Below are positions 36,306 through 48,548 of a DNA stretch of 64,000 bases, piece after piece. Each line of letters starts with the position of its first letter. The stretch's first letter is position 1. A program made the position numbers and the translations under genes. The stretch is from Clostridium sp. BJN0013 (GTDB lineage: Bacteria; Bacillota; Clostridia; Clostridiales; Clostridiaceae). The notes below the pieces were generated by a model. That model was not told where the DNA came from, did no database searches, and saw only the letters and a list, made by a program, of their open reading frames with translations. The stretch spans positions 248,001-312,000 of the forward strand of contig NZ_CP162495.1 of assembly GCF_040939125.1 (NCBI RefSeq). Direction: 5' to 3'.

Positions 36306-36950
36306 ATGAAAAAATTTGTATTAGTATTTATTATAAGTATTATAAGTATATTTACTGTATGTTCTTATTTAATTAGAGTAAAGAGCAATAATCTACAAGG
36401 TGACGTAGCCTCTAAAATTATAAGATTTCATGTTATAGCAAACAGTAATTCAGAATATGATCAAAATCTTAAATTAAAAGTTAGAGATGAAGTATTAAAA
36501 TATATGATACCTAAATTAAAGGATTGTAAAAATATAGATGATTCTAGAAAAGTTATAAAAGAAAATAATAAAATAATATTGAATATAGCAGATAGGGTAA
36601 TAAAAGAACAAGGTTATAATTATGAAGCTAAGGGTAGTTTATCTTGGGTTAATTTCCCTATAAAGAGTTATGGTAACATAACTCTTCCACAGGGGACATA
36701 TGAAGCTTATAGAATAATTATAGGTAATGGAAGAGGTCAAAATTGGTGGTGCGTTATGTTTCCTCCTTTATGTTTTGTAGACATTACAAAAGGACAAGTA
36801 TCTTATAAAAAGGTATCGGATGAAATGAAAAAAGTTTTAACACCAGAAGAATATGATATGATTAATAATAATGCATTAAACATGAATAAGACAAAGAATA
36901 TAAAAGTTAAATTTAAAATATTAGAGTTATTAAAAGATATGGGAATATAA
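36306..36950 (+). CDS. spoIIR: Stage II sporulation protein R
   Basis: The 214-residue protein has an N-terminal membrane or signal segment (~4-22) and the SpoIIR domain: SKIIRFHVIANSNSEYDQNL, LKVRDEVLKYM, LPQGTYEAYRIIIG and GRGQNWWCVMFPPLCFVD. SpoIIR is made in the forespore under sigma-F and triggers SpoIIGA to process pro-sigma-E in the mother cell. GGGGGT region precedes the ATG. It is 72 bases downstream of the receptor gene, and a perfect hairpin follows. Confidence 0.95.
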   Translation: MKKFVLVFIISIISIFTVCSYLIRVKSNNLQGDVASKIIRFHVIANSNSEYDQNLKLKVRDEVLKYMIPKLKDCKNIDDSRKVIKENNKIILNIADRVIKEQGYNYEAKGSLSWVNFPIKSYGNITLPQGTYEAYRIIIGNGRGQNWWCVMFPPLCFVDITKGQVSYKKVSDEMKKVLTPEEYDMINNNALNMNKTKNIKVKFKILELLKDMGI

Positions 36951-36954
36951 AGAT

Positions 36955-37008
36955 ATGATCTATAGCATAAAAATTCAATTATAGAATTAAGAGTTATAGA
37001 TCATTTTA
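36955..37008. terminator. spoIIR terminator
   Basis: ATGATCTATA (36955-36964) pairs perfectly with TATAGATCAT (36995-37004), followed by TTT. It lies between spoIIR and the converging glycosyltransferase gene. Confidence 0.65.
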
Positions 37009-37124
37009 CCATAGTTTTAAATGTTCACTCTTAATTCTAAACTTAAAATGTAGTATTAATTTAAATGGAAACCTGTACAATATACAACTTAACTAAATAA
37101 TATAAAATAACTTTAATACAGCTT

Positions 37125-38333
37125 TTAGAAAATATTTTTCTGAGCATTTAGAAAATGCTTCAATGTTACCTTCAACATGGATTTTTTTGGCTTTAAAAAA
37201 GAAGGTTCAACTAATTTTTTTTGTACAAGTCTGTTAATTAAATTAAATATGTGATCACTAGCATAAGGTTTAGAAAATTTATAGCAATTTTCAGTCATAA
37301 TATTCAGGATATCTTTAGAATTTAATAGTTTTTCTATGTTTTCCTTGAATTTTTCTATGTCAGTTAAATCTATAGCAAGGTTATGTTTTAGTAAGAATTC
37401 TGCATTTTTTTCCTCTTGACCAGGTATGGGAGAAAGTAGACCCATAGGTATTTTACATATTAAAGCCTCGGTAATAGTAAGTCCTCCTGGCTTAGTCAAA
37501 AGAAGATCACTAGCTCGCATGTATTTGTTTACATGTTGAGTAAAACCTATAATTACTGTGTTCTTAAGAGAACTTTCTTTGATTTTTAAAAGTTCTGAGT
37601 AAAGTTTTTTATTTTTACCTGTTATAATTACTATTTGAATATCTGCAGTAACTTTATCTAGTTGTTTGTATATATTTAGTATTTTCCCCATACCTAAACT
37701 CCCACCCATGATTAATATGGTGAATTTAGAAGGAGATAATTGTAAACTTTTTAAAATATCCTCTTTACAATAATTTATACTAAATTCAGGTTTAACGGGT
37801 ATTCCTAAATTATAAATAATATTTTCCGGGATACCTTTAGATATCATTTTGTCAATCATATCTTCGTTAGAAACTACATAGGCATCTAAATAGGGATGAA
37901 GCCAGGAGTTATGAGGATAGTAATCAGTAATTATACACATACAAGGTATAGTCATATTATACTTTGATTTCAACACTGACAACATTTCAGCAGAAAACGA
38001 ATGAGTAGCTATTAATATATCCGGATTAAAATCATTAATAAGTGGAAGTAATTTATAAGTCATAGCTTCAATAAGTCTTGAACTTATAACGTTTGTAATT
38101 GTATAATCATGTTCCGAATATGTATATAATTTTCCATATAAATAAGGATATACTTTCAAAGACTTCAAATATCCCCCTATTATTACTTTATCTATTATAG
38201 GATTTATATATTTAAGAGTATCAATAATCTGTATTTCTGATTGCGGTGCTCTTAGAACTATGTAATCTTTTAGGGCTTCTGCAGCAGTTCCATGCCCACC
38301 GCCAGCAGAAATTGAAAGAATTAAAACTTTCAT
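37125..38333 (-). CDS. Processive diacylglycerol glucosyltransferase-like (MGDG synthase family)
   Basis: The 402-residue GT28-type enzyme starts LILSISAGGGHGTAAEALK, the glycine-rich acceptor motif of MGDG synthase and UgtP. It also has PDILIATHSFSAEM, CIITDYYPHNSWLHP, FTILIMGGSLGMGK and LLTKPGGLTITEALICKIP with the nucleotide-sugar PGG motif. Such enzymes glycosylate diacylglycerol at the membrane to give glycolipid and lipoteichoic acid anchors. The donor sugar cannot be told here. A GGTGATTAA region precedes the ATG. It stands alone on the minus strand. Confidence 0.85.
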   Translation of the reverse strand: MKVLILSISAGGGHGTAAEALKDYIVLRAPQSEIQIIDTLKYINPIIDKVIIGGYLKSLKVYPYLYGKLYTYSEHDYTITNVISSRLIEAMTYKLLPLINDFNPDILIATHSFSAEMLSVLKSKYNMTIPCMCIITDYYPHNSWLHPYLDAYVVSNEDMIDKMISKGIPENIIYNLGIPVKPEFSINYCKEDILKSLQLSPSKFTILIMGGSLGMGKILNIYKQLDKVTADIQIVIITGKNKKLYSELLKIKESSLKNTVIIGFTQHVNKYMRASDLLLTKPGGLTITEALICKIPMGLLSPIPGQEEKNAEFLLKHNLAIDLTDIEKFKENIEKLLNSKDILNIMTENCYKFSKPYASDHIFNLINRLVQKKLVEPSFLKPKKSMLKVTLKHFLNAQKNIF

Positions 38334-38611
38334 TTAATCACCTTCTGATTCAATGTGTAACTTTATTATATAGAATGTAGTAAAAATAATAAACTAGTTT
38401 AACAAACATTTAAGAAAAAGTTAATAATAAAAAATATTAGTAAAAGTTAAATATAATAGTAGTATTAGCGTTTATCATATATATTAATCAAATAATACAT
38501 AACAATTAGATAAATGTAGATAATATAATATATAGACTAATTTATAGATATATTAAAAGTATTTTTATTGTAATTACTATAAAAATGCTTGTAAGAAAGA
38601 GGTGTAAATTC

Positions 38612-39982
38612 ATGAGAATTACTAAAAAGAGAATAATATATACTGCTTTAGTAACACTTATTGTAGTATTTTCAAGTACCTTTGCAATTTTAATGACTCT
38701 TGAAAGAAATGATTATAGAAATTATTTACAAGGTGAATACGGAAAAAATATGTATGAATTAATAGATGCAGTTGAAAATATAAGGGCAAATTTAACTAAA
38801 GCAGCTATAGTTGGTTCAAGAGAACAAAAAATAGCTGTTTTTGAAGAAATATTTAGACATTCTGCTGTAGCAAGCGATAAACTGCATTCATTACCGGTAT
38901 CACAGCCAACAATATCAGATACCAGTAAATTTTTGACTCAAACTGGAGATTTTTGCTATAGTTTAGCTAAATCCTCTACAGAAGGTAATCAATTAACTGA
39001 TGAAGATTATAAAAATATAGAAGGATTAAAAAAAGAATCTATTGTTTTAGAGAATCAATTAAAATCCGTATCGGATAACATAAATCAAGGGAAAGTACAG
39101 TGGGGAGAAATAAGAAAGAAGGTTACTGGAGTTCTTGCTAAGAGCAATGCAACATCTGTATCTCAGCAATTTGAAGGAATACAAAAGCAAATAGTTCAAT
39201 ATCCTGCATTAATTTATGATGGACCATTTTCAGACAATATACTTGAAATAACACCTAAAGTCAATTCACAAAAAGAAGTATCAAAAAGTGATGCAGAGAA
39301 AATAGTAAGAAAAGTTATAGGAAAAAGTAAAATAGAAAATTTGGAAGTATCAGAGGTTAACGGAAAGGCCAATATAAAAACTTATAGATTTACAGCTACA
39401 CTTAAAGATAGAACTAAAAAAGAAGATAGAGTGGTTTGTGAAATAAGTAAAAATGGAGGAAAAATATTTTATTTAATAAATGATAGAAGCATAAATAATA
39501 GTTCAATGAATGTAACAAAAGCAGTAGATATTGGTTTGAAATACTTGAATGACTTAGGATATCATAATATGATTTCTACATATTCTTTAAAATATGGTAA
39601 TGTGGCGGTTGTAAACTATGTGTATAGTCAGGATGGAGTTGTCATGTATCCAGATCAAATAAAGTTAAAAATAGCTTTAGATAATGGAGAAATTATAGGA
39701 GTGGAAGCAGAGAAATACTTAGTATCTCATGAAGATATTAGGCAAATATCTAATCCTAAAATAAGTTATGAAAAAGCTAGAGAGAAAGTTGGAAGTAGAT
39801 TAAATATATCAAACCAAAGACTTGTTGTGATTCCTACAGATACTAATAAAGAGGTATTATGCTATGAGTTTTCTGGTAACTATAATGATGATGATTTTAA
39901 GGTTTATGTAAATACGGAAACTGGCTATGAAGAAAGAATAATTCAGATAATCAATACTCCAAATGGTCAGCTTACTATATAA
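38612..39982 (+). CDS. ypeB: Germination protein YpeB
   Basis: The ~456-residue protein has an N-terminal membrane anchor (~9-27), a helical YpeB region and C-terminal PepSY-like domains (DAEKIVRKVIGKSKIENLEV, SVNVTKAVDIG-type repeats, KISYEKAREKVGSRL and NTETGYEERIIQI). YpeB stabilises or localises the cortex-lytic hydrolase SleB; no sleB lies next to it here. AGAGGTG precedes the ATG at 38612, which I prefer to an upstream codon at 38585. Two bases after its stop begins a short repeat copy. Confidence 0.92.
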   Translation: MRITKKRIIYTALVTLIVVFSSTFAILMTLERNDYRNYLQGEYGKNMYELIDAVENIRANLTKAAIVGSREQKIAVFEEIFRHSAVASDKLHSLPVSQPTISDTSKFLTQTGDFCYSLAKSSTEGNQLTDEDYKNIEGLKKESIVLENQLKSVSDNINQGKVQWGEIRKKVTGVLAKSNATSVSQQFEGIQKQIVQYPALIYDGPFSDNILEITPKVNSQKEVSKSDAEKIVRKVIGKSKIENLEVSEVNGKANIKTYRFTATLKDRTKKEDRVVCEISKNGGKIFYLINDRSINNSSMNVTKAVDIGLKYLNDLGYHNMISTYSLKYGNVAVVNYVYSQDGVVMYPDQIKLKIALDNGEIIGVEAEKYLVSHEDIRQISNPKISYEKAREKVGSRLNISNQRLVVIPTDTNKEVLCYEFSGNYNDDDFKVYVNTETGYEERIIQIINTPNGQLTI

Positions 39983-39984
39983 TT

Positions 39985-40062
39985 TATCAAGTGATTCTTG
40001 GACTTAGGTGGAGTTTGATCATAAAAAATAAGACTTCATCTTAATGTAAGAATCACTTGATA
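39985..40062. repeat. Short repeat copy with perfect 15-bp terminal inverted repeats
   Basis: TATCAAGTGATTCTT at 39985-39999 is the exact reverse complement of 40048-40062. The 78-bp unit keeps the left hairpin of the family and lacks its right half. It starts two bases after the ypeB stop and can fold as a transcriptional end. Confidence 0.8.
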
Positions 40063-40261
40063 ATACATTTAAATATGAAAATTACTTTGGTATAATATAG
40101 TATAATTAAAATATTTATTAATAGATATTAATATATAATGGAAGTGAAAGATGAAGTGATAGATTGGAAAATATGAAAATGTTAAGAAAGGAAGGTGAGA
40201 AATCTTATAGATTTACTAAGAATTAATTCTATATGTAATTTTAAATATACAGTGTAATATT

Positions 40262-40412
40262 TTATCCAAGCTCTAGAATTAGCTAATGCTCCCATCTTCT
40301 TCAATGTGGGAGATAAGCACTGCTATGCGCCTGGATAAGTTCTTCTAAGGTTCAGATGGAGAAAAGTATTTCTCATAAGCAAACTCCACCTGAACCTAAG
40401 AATCACTTGATA
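40262..40412 (-). repeat. Intergenic repeat, full copy, reversed
   Basis: This is a complete copy on the minus strand. TATCAAGTGATTCTTAGG is its left end (at 40412) and TTGGATAAA its right (40262). It lies 24 bases before the DUF1934 gene start, which may have lost its SD. Confidence 0.85.
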
Positions 40413-40435
40413 TCTTAGTAAAGTATAAGTATATT

Positions 40436-40849
40436 ATGAAAAAAAAGGCTATTATATCTGTATCTAGTAAGCAAATTGATAATGAAGTTATAGAAGTTGT
40501 TACTCCAGGTAATTTTTACAGAAAAAATGATTCTTATTATGCTGTTTATGAGGAAACTGAACTTTCTGGCATGGAAGGAACTACTACTACATTAAGAATA
40601 AAGGATGATAAATTTTCTCTTATCAGGATGGGAAGTACCAGTACTAAAATGGATTTTAACAAAGATAAAAAGAGCATTTCAATTTATAAGACACCCTATG
40701 GTACTATAGAATTAAAAATAAAAACTAGTAAATTAAATATAAATGTAAATGAAGCAGGAGGGGATGTATTTGTTAACTATAGTATGAGTGCTGCAGGACA
40801 AGCTCCCCAAGATACACAATTAAAGATAAATATAAAAACGCAGGATTGA
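40436..40849 (+). CDS. DUF1934 protein (YwiB-like)
   Basis: The 137-residue protein matches DUF1934: AIISVSSKQID at the start, YYAVYEETELSGMEGTTTTL, RMGSTSTKMDFNKDKK and YKTPYGTIELKIKT, which suggests a calycin-like small beta barrel. Function is unknown. No SD is visible before the ATG, and a reversed repeat copy ends 23 bases upstream, so its expression signals may be altered. In many Firmicutes it lies just before argS; argS is not here. A terminator follows. Confidence 0.85.
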   Translation: MKKKAIISVSSKQIDNEVIEVVTPGNFYRKNDSYYAVYEETELSGMEGTTTTLRIKDDKFSLIRMGSTSTKMDFNKDKKSISIYKTPYGTIELKIKTSKLNINVNEAGGDVFVNYSMSAAGQAPQDTQLKINIKTQD

Positions 40850-40866
40850 ATTTCCTGTGTTTATTT
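40836..40866 (+). terminator. DUF1934 gene terminator
   Basis: ACGCAGGA (40838-40845) pairs with TCCTGTGT (40853-40860), then a T-rich tail. The 5' arm overlaps the stop codon region. Confidence 0.75.
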
Positions 40867-40902
40867 ATGATTAAAAATATTAATATATGGGAACTAATTA
40901 AA

Positions 40903-41050
40903 TATCAAGCAATTTTTAGATTCAGATGAAGTTTGATATAAGTAGTTCTTTCCTCCATATGAATCTGAGAAAACTCATCCAAGGATCATGCAGTGATTAT
41001 CCATCATTTTGAAGAAGATAAGGATGTCAATAATGACAACTTTGGTATAA
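40903..41050 (+). repeat. Intergenic repeat, diverged full copy
   Basis: TATCAAG at the left and TTTGGTATAAA at the right bound a copy with many substitutions. The left hairpin still pairs (AGATTCAGATGAAG with CCATATGAATCT). Confidence 0.65.
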
Positions 41051-41071
41051 AATTTATAAGGAGAGTATACT

Positions 41072-41380
41072 ATGAAAAAATATTTTACAGATAAGGAAAA
41101 GGTATATTGCAAGATAATTGATATATTATGTGAGTATAAGGGATTGGATAAACAGGATTTACTTGAAATATTGAGAGATAAATCTTGCAGACATCTATAT
41201 TTTTTGCTTATTAAAAAATACAAATGTTGTGATTTGGAACTGATTCAAAAAGACTTTCCTTCATTAAATAAGAATAATATAAGAAATAATGTAAAAAAAG
41301 CAGAAGAAAAATTATTGTTAAACAAGCATATAAGAGAAATGTATTTTGAAGCAGAAGAGATAATAAATGAAGCAAAGTAA
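41072..41380 (+). CDS. Conserved hypothetical helical protein
   Basis: The 102-residue, all-helical and basic protein has no membrane segment. YFLLIKKYKCCDLELIQKDF followed by LNKNNIRNNVKKAEEKLL loosely recalls the helix-turn-helix of DnaA domain IV, so DNA binding is possible; I do not recognise the family with confidence. AAGGAGAG precedes the ATG. It stands between the DUF1934 gene and pyrG, where some Firmicutes have rpoE (delta), but the sequence does not look like delta. Confidence 0.6.
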   Translation: MKKYFTDKEKVYCKIIDILCEYKGLDKQDLLEILRDKSCRHLYFLLIKKYKCCDLELIQKDFPSLNKNNIRNNVKKAEEKLLLNKHIREMYFEAEEIINEAK

Positions 41381-41602
41381 AACAAATAATTTTCTAATTA
41401 AGGAAACAAAAAACTAGAATATAAATAAGAAATGTGCTATTATATTAAGTATGTTTTTCACAGAAACATACTATTCTGTATTATAAGGGTACTTTTAATT
41501 ATAAAACTAATTAAATATTTTGTCAATAGTTTTCAGAATTTTTATTTAGATGGTGTAATTAAAAGTTTATAAAGAATGAATTTTATTATGATAGAAATAT
41601 AG

Positions 41603-43386
<1,784 letters not shown>

Positions 43387-43617
43387 TTTAATTAAGATAT
43401 TTAATTAAACAACTAGATACTATCTAACATAATTTAGATGGTATTAAAGTTAATTAGATATAATGAGTTTTTGTCGAGAGAAAATAATATAATTATAGGT
43501 TATATAAAGAATTTTATGAAGGATTTTGATGATATTTATAGAAATTAAATATATAAACAGTTGTTTAGATGATTTAAAGTAAATACTATAATATATACTT
43601 AAATAATTCATTTGTAT

Positions 43618-43766
43618 TATCAAGTGATTGCTAGGTTCAGGGGGAGTTTGCTCATAAGGAATACTTTTCTTCATCTGAACCTTAGAAGAACTTATAAAAG
43701 GATGTAGTATTGCTTATTCCCATTGAAGAAGATGGAGATGTTAGCTAATTGCCGCCTTTGGATAAA
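43618..43766 (+). repeat. Intergenic repeat, full copy
   Basis: TATCAAGTGATTGCTAGG to TTTGGATAAA. Same orientation as the copy 230 bases upstream. The 542-base gap between pyrG and the next gene holds these two copies and AT-rich sequence with no gene. Confidence 0.85.
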
Positions 43767-43797
43767 AAGTTCAAGGTATAATTGAGGAGGTGAGGTT

Positions 43798-44142
43798 ATG
43801 ATATTTGAAACAAATAAGTGTATTGTTATAAAAACCCCGGAAGGAAATCATATTGTTAAAAATTTTTCTGCATTTAATCTAAATAAAATTAATGAAAATT
43901 CTACTTTCCTAAAAGTGAGCTTTTTAAATAATAAAATGGTGTCTTTAAAAGTAAAATGTATATTTTGTGAAAATACACATTATTATAGGTATAGCATAGG
44001 TGATCTTATTAAAAAAGATATGATAATCGGAGGATGTGATATATTAGGATTACCCATATTATATATAGGTAACTGTAAAATGATAGAAGATGAAATTTTA
44101 AAATACACTAAAGTTAACACCCGAATATATGCAATGATATAA
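43798..44142 (+). CDS. Conserved hypothetical protein between pyrG and rho
   Basis: The 114-residue protein has no membrane helix or signal. It has three Cys, two as KCIFCENTHYYRYSIGDLI, perhaps a metal knuckle with the following residues. I do not recognise a family. GAGGAGGTGAGG just before the ATG is a very strong SD, which supports real translation. It lies 31 bases after a repeat copy. Confidence 0.6.
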   Translation: MIFETNKCIVIKTPEGNHIVKNFSAFNLNKINENSTFLKVSFLNNKMVSLKVKCIFCENTHYYRYSIGDLIKKDMIIGGCDILGLPILYIGNCKMIEDEILKYTKVNTRIYAMI

Positions 44143-44340
44143 TTTTTTTATTATTTATGTAAAAAATATGGATTAAACTATAAAAAAAGGGTATAATGTA
44201 TCTTAAAAGTATCCTTTCTATATAAAATCTTTTTATTTGATTAAATATTATTCAATGTATGTATTTCAATATTTATTTTTAGTATTCCCTAATTAAAGTA
44301 TAGTATAATTTGAAATTAAATAATTGTGAGGTGTTACCTT

Positions 44341-45795
44341 TTGAAGGATAAAGATATAAATGACATGACAGTTACTGAGTTAAGAGAAGTTGCCAAAACT
44401 CTACAAATAAAAAATATATCAAAGTATAAGAAAATTGAATTAATTGAGGAAATAAAAAAAGTTTCTCCAGCACATATAAAAAAAGATGGAATTATACTTA
44501 GAGAAAAAATAAGTCCTAAGAATGAAACAGTAGGCAAGTGCAGAGAGATAGAACAGACTATAAAATTAGATGAAGTGAAACTTCAGGAACCCAAAATGGA
44601 AGAATCAAAAATAAACTGTGGTGAAAAAAAAGAAAAACTTAAAGAAATGATAAATGAATCAGATAGTGCAAGGGGAGTACTTGAGATAATTGAAAATAAT
44701 AATTATGGATTTTTAAGAGGGAAAAATTATTTAACAGGTCCTGATGATATATATGTGTCACCTTCTCAGATAAGGAGATTTAACTTAAAAACGGGAGATG
44801 AGGTTTGTGGAAAGGTTAGAACTCCAAAAGAAGGAGAAAAATTTAAGGCATTATTATACGTTGAGAGAGTAAATGGAGAGAATCCAGAAAGAGCAGTTAG
44901 AAGAAAACCTTTTGAAACCCTTACTCCCATATATCCCAATCAAAGACTAAGACTAGAAACTAATAGTTCAGATTTATCTACTAGGCTTATGGACATAATC
45001 TCACCTATAGGAAAAGGCCAGAGAGGAATTATAGTTGCCCCTCCTAAAGCAGGTAAAACTACTCTTCTAAAAAAAATAGCCCAAAGTATTTCAAAAAATC
45101 ATCCAGAAATAAAACTTATAGTTGTACTTATAGATGAAAGACCAGAAGAAGTTACGGATATGCAAAGATCTATAAATGGAGAAGTTATCTACTCAACTTT
45201 TGATGAGGAACCAGAACATCATACTAAAGTTGCTTATATGGTACTTGAGAGAACAAAACGCATGGTAGAACAAGGACAGGATGTAGTAATACTTTTAGAT
45301 AGTATTACACGGCTTTCAAGGGCATATAATTTGACTATAACTCCTACAGGAAGAACTCTTTCAGGAGGGTTAGATCCTGGAGCACTTGTAATGCCCAAAA
45401 AATTTTTTGGTGCAGCTAGAAATATAGAAGAAGGGGGAAGTCTTACTATATTGGCTACTGCCCTTATTGAAACTGGTAGCAGAATGGATGATATGATATT
45501 TGAGGAATTTAAAGGAACGGGTAACATGGAAGTTCACTTAGATAGAAAACTCCAGGAAAGAAGAATATTCCCCGCTATAAATGTATATAAATCAGGTACA
45601 AGAAGAGATGATTTGCTTTTTGAAAGCAGAGCAGAAAAAGAGACTGCTTTTAATATAAGAAAAGTATTATATGATGAAAATAAAAATCAAAATATTTTAG
45701 AACAATTAATAAGTTTAATGTCAAAAACAAAAAATAATATGCAGCTTATTAATATTGCTAATAAAATAGATATAGGAAAGTATGTGAATAAATAA
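44341..45795 (+). CDS. rho: Transcription termination factor Rho
   Basis: The 484-residue protein has the Rho N-terminal helix bundle ([19 protein letters not shown]), a charged insert (~60-105), a cold-shock RNA-binding fold (~115-180: [29 protein letters not shown]) and the RecA-like hexameric ATPase with Walker [14 protein letters not shown], then [29 protein letters not shown] and [14 protein letters not shown]-type ending. GAGGTG sits about eight bases before TTG 44341; the GTG at 44326 overlaps that SD. It is closed by a shared hairpin. Confidence 0.96.
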   Translation: MKDKDINDMTVTELREVAKTLQIKNISKYKKIELIEEIKKVSPAHIKKDGIILREKISPKNETVGKCREIEQTIKLDEVKLQEPKMEESKINCGEKKEKLKEMINESDSARGVLEIIENNNYGFLRGKNYLTGPDDIYVSPSQIRRFNLKTGDEVCGKVRTPKEGEKFKALLYVERVNGENPERAVRRKPFETLTPIYPNQRLRLETNSSDLSTRLMDIISPIGKGQRGIIVAPPKAGKTTLLKKIAQSISKNHPEIKLIVVLIDERPEEVTDMQRSINGEVIYSTFDEEPEHHTKVAYMVLERTKRMVEQGQDVVILLDSITRLSRAYNLTITPTGRTLSGGLDPGALVMPKKFFGAARNIEEGGSLTILATALIETGSRMDDMIFEEFKGTGNMEVHLDRKLQERRIFPAINVYKSGTRRDDLLFESRAEKETAFNIRKVLYDENKNQNILEQLISLMSKTKNNMQLINIANKIDIGKYVNK

Positions 45796-45803
45796 CCAAG
45801 GTA

Positions 45804-45836
45804 AAAACCTGTCTTTATTTTAGAAGACAGGTTTAT
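45804..45836. terminator. Bidirectional terminator between rho and rpmE
   Basis: AACCTGTCTT (45806-45815) pairs with AAGACAGGTT (45824-45833), with A-rich and T-rich flanks that suit both directions. Confidence 0.85.
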
Positions 45837-45853
45837 AAGTAAAGTAAAAAACT

Positions 45854-46066
45854 TTATTCCTCATTTTTTAAATTGAATTTCTTTAAGAATCTATCAACTC
45901 TTCCACCGGCATCTACTAATTTTTGTTTACCGGTAAAGAAAGGATGGCACTTAGAGCATATTTCCACTTTTAATTCTTTTTGTGTTGAACCAGTTATAAA
46001 AGTGTTTCCACATGCACACTTGACTACTGAATCATGATAGTATTCTGGATGTATGCCTTTTTTCAT
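45854..46066 (-). CDS. rpmE: 50S ribosomal protein L31
   Basis: The ~70-residue protein is a zinc-binding L31: [21 protein letters not shown], then [20 protein letters not shown], with CxC and CxxC forming the zinc site, and [21 protein letters not shown] lies before the ATG at 46066, six codons inside the longest frame. Its orientation is opposite to rho and to the genes after the IS, unlike the usual co-directed rho-rpmE order I know, so this small block may have been inverted. Confidence 0.96.
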   Translation of the reverse strand: MKKGIHPEYYHDSVVKCACGNTFITGSTQKELKVEICSKCHPFFTGKQKLVDAGGRVDRFLKKFNLKNEE

Positions 46067-46192
46067 AATATTCACCTCTTTCAAGTTTAAAGAGAACTTT
46101 AAATTTTAACCTCTGTATTATAGCATAGCTATAAAGTTAAGTCAAATTTACTTTCTATAATACTGTTGATATCTGAAAAAGTTACATTTAAG

Positions 46193-48193
46193 TTATAAAA
46201 TAAATTTATTTACTATATTGTTCAATTCATCATAGATATTTTTAAGTTCCTGCATATTTTCATTTATAGCTTCTATGGAATTATTCTGTTCTTCCACTGA
46301 AGCGGCCAATTGCTGACTTCCAGCAGAAGATTCTTGTGAAATGTCAGATATATTTTTTATAGCTTGTATAACAGAATTTTTATTTGATTCTACTTGATTA
46401 ATTTTTTCAGTCAATATATCTATATTTGGTAGCATATCATTTATAGAATTTTCAATCATTAAAAATAATTTATTGGATTGTTCCATACTTTCATTAGCTT
46501 CAGCATTAATTTTATTAGAATTAATAACATTTTTTTGCGTTATTTCGATTTCGTTCTGTATTTCTCTTATTACCTTTGAAATCTTATCTATGGCCTGTTT
46601 AGTCTGTTCTGAGAGAGCCCTTATCTGATCTGCCACTACAGAAAATCCTTTTCCAACTTCTCCGGCTTTGGCAGCTTCAATAGCAGCATTTAATGCCAGA
46701 AGATTAGTTTGTTCTGATACAGATGTTATAGTGATTACTATTTCACCTATAGATTGGGATTTTTGTATTAAATTACTCATGCTTTTTGAGACTTGGTTAG
46801 ATGCTTTGTTGTTGTTTTTTAATTTTAAGTTTAAAAGTTTTATTGTCTGTATTCCACGAGTACTAATATCTTTTATATTATAAAAGTATTTTTTAACTTG
46901 CTCAACAGCATTTGACACATCCTTAATTTCATAGGATAAATTATTTAATTTATTTACTCCATCGTTAGCGGTATTTACCTGAATAATTGAACCCTTTGCC
47001 ATTTTTTCTGTAGTCTTGGAAACTTCATCTATTGATTTGGAAGTTTCATTTAATGAAGTAGCTACACTGGATGAATGAGTTAATATATTGTTAGAACTAT
47101 TTTTGATATCTTTAATTACAGTAATTAAAATATTTGATAATGAATTTATATCTGCTGCTATTATACCTAGTTCATCCTTATTTTTAATTACAGTATTTAA
47201 TTTACTCTTGTCATATTTAAAATTTAATTTTTCTATTTCAGATATAACATATCTTATGTTTTTTATAGGTTTAGATATAATATTTGAAATATATCTAGAA
47301 ACTATAATAGCAGCGATTATACAGACAATGAAAATAATTGAATTTAAAATTATAAGTGAATTTAATTCTTTAGTAAATTCACTTTTAGGTACTGCAAATC
47401 CTACAGTCCAGTTGGATATTTTGATATTAGAAGATAAAAAATATTTATTTACACCGTCGTAGTCTTTTAAAGATAATAAGTTATTACTTTTATTTGCAAT
47501 TTGAATGTATTTTCCACCATTGAAAGTATCTAAATTTTTGAGTGTTTCACCTGAGGGTTTAAGTTCTTTATATGGATGAACAAGTACGTTGTTTTCTTCG
47601 TTTAATAAATAGCCATAACTATTTTTAACAGGAGTTGCTTTTTCTATTAAATTTATAATAACATCCATTCGTAAATCTTCTGCCATTACCCCTATAAGTT
47701 GACCATCTTCTTCTATAGGTATTGTTATAGATACAACTATTTTTTTAGTATACATATCAAAATATGGAATATATGATATTTTATTTTGTTCTATTGTTTT
47801 TTTATACCAAGATCTTTTTGTACTATCATAGTTTGCTGGAGGTATCCAGCCTGCTCCATCTAAGATACCTTTATTTGGAAGCCCCATGTATAAGTCAGAT
47901 ATGTTAGAATTTGATTTAAGCTTTTCTTTAAAATAGGCAAGTGATTTAGTATTATCACCTACAATATTGTTATCATACATAGTCTGTACAATTTGTTTAA
48001 ATAGAGCAGTTTCTTTATCTAACCAGCTGTTTACTATATTTGAATAGTTCTCTGATGATATGTTCATTTTGTCACTATATTGCTCTATAATAATATTTCT
48101 AGATACTAAATAGCTGCCTATAGATGAACAAAGTAGTAATAATATAGTTAGTGATAAAGTTAAAAAGGTCATTTTACTTTTAATACTTTTCAT
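46193..48193 (-). CDS. Methyl-accepting chemotaxis protein with Cache sensor
   Basis: The 666-residue receptor has a membrane helix (~7-29), an extracellular double-Cache-like domain (~35-270: [48 protein letters not shown]), a second helix (~280-300), a HAMP region, and a long coiled-coil signalling domain with the hairpin tip [21 protein letters not shown] (short part: [18 protein letters not shown]). Cache domains bind small metabolites; the ligand is unknown. GGAGG is nine bases before the ATG. An IS110 copy begins just upstream and cuts the gene off from its original promoter, so it may be silent. Confidence 0.92.
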   Translation of the reverse strand: MKSIKSKMTFLTLSLTILLLLCSSIGSYLVSRNIIIEQYSDKMNISSENYSNIVNSWLDKETALFKQIVQTMYDNNIVGDNTKSLAYFKEKLKSNSNISDLYMGLPNKGILDGAGWIPPANYDSTKRSWYKKTIEQNKISYIPYFDMYTKKIVVSITIPIEEDGQLIGVMAEDLRMDVIINLIEKATPVKNSYGYLLNEENNVLVHPYKELKPSGETLKNLDTFNGGKYIQIANKSNNLLSLKDYDGVNKYFLSSNIKISNWTVGFAVPKSEFTKELNSLIILNSIIFIVCIIAAIIVSRYISNIISKPIKNIRYVISEIEKLNFKYDKSKLNTVIKNKDELGIIAADINSLSNILITVIKDIKNSSNNILTHSSSVATSLNETSKSIDEVSKTTEKMAKGSIIQVNTANDGVNKLNNLSYEIKDVSNAVEQVKKYFYNIKDISTRGIQTIKLLNLKLKNNNKASNQVSKSMSNLIQKSQSIGEIVITITSVSEQTNLLALNAAIEAAKAGEVGKGFSVVADQIRALSEQTKQAIDKISKVIREIQNEIEITQKNVINSNKINAEANESMEQSNKLFLMIENSINDMLPNIDILTEKINQVESNKNSVIQAIKNISDISQESSAGSQQLAASVEEQNNSIEAINENMQELKNIYDELNNIVNKFIL

Positions 48194-48220
48194 AATGATT
48201 CCTCCTCGTATAATATAGTT

Positions 48221-48482
48221 GTACCAATCAATAGAGATTAGATCATCTCTACTAACGGATATTTATAAATATAAATTAATTATTGTTCGTACATCTCAAG
48301 TTCCGTTCTGGAAATTGCAATATCCTTTAGTAAGTCTAAAAATAATAAGAGTGTATCTTCCACAAGGGTAACTTGATTAATAGTTAAATCATTGTATAAT
48401 ATCTTCTGAATAGAGGTTAGATGTTTAGCTGGTTGAGTTTCTTCCCTTGCGGAAGAATTACTCGTGTCACAAACGAGGTTGT
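48221..48482 (+). ncRNA. Candidate bridge RNA leader of IS110 copy 2
   Basis: This is the same structured leader as in copy 1, with the end-matching segments at 48394-48402 (GTATAATAT) and 48426-48433 (TAGCTGGT). Identity of the leader in both copies fits both having the same target. Confidence 0.58.
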
Positions 48483-48548
48483 TAGCTCACTGTTAGGTAT
48501 GGATACTCTGTTCTATCTTCAAAAATATATGAAAAGGAGATATTTACA

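Noticed and set aside
41440-41475. Inverted repeat GTATGTTT/AAACATAC upstream of pyrG as an operator
   Set aside because: It is a single short palindrome without a nearby promoter or T run; no regulator can be named.
43450-43674. A 74-codon minus-strand frame between pyrG and rho
   Set aside because: It runs into a copy of the intergenic repeat and has biased low-complexity composition; no SD supports it.
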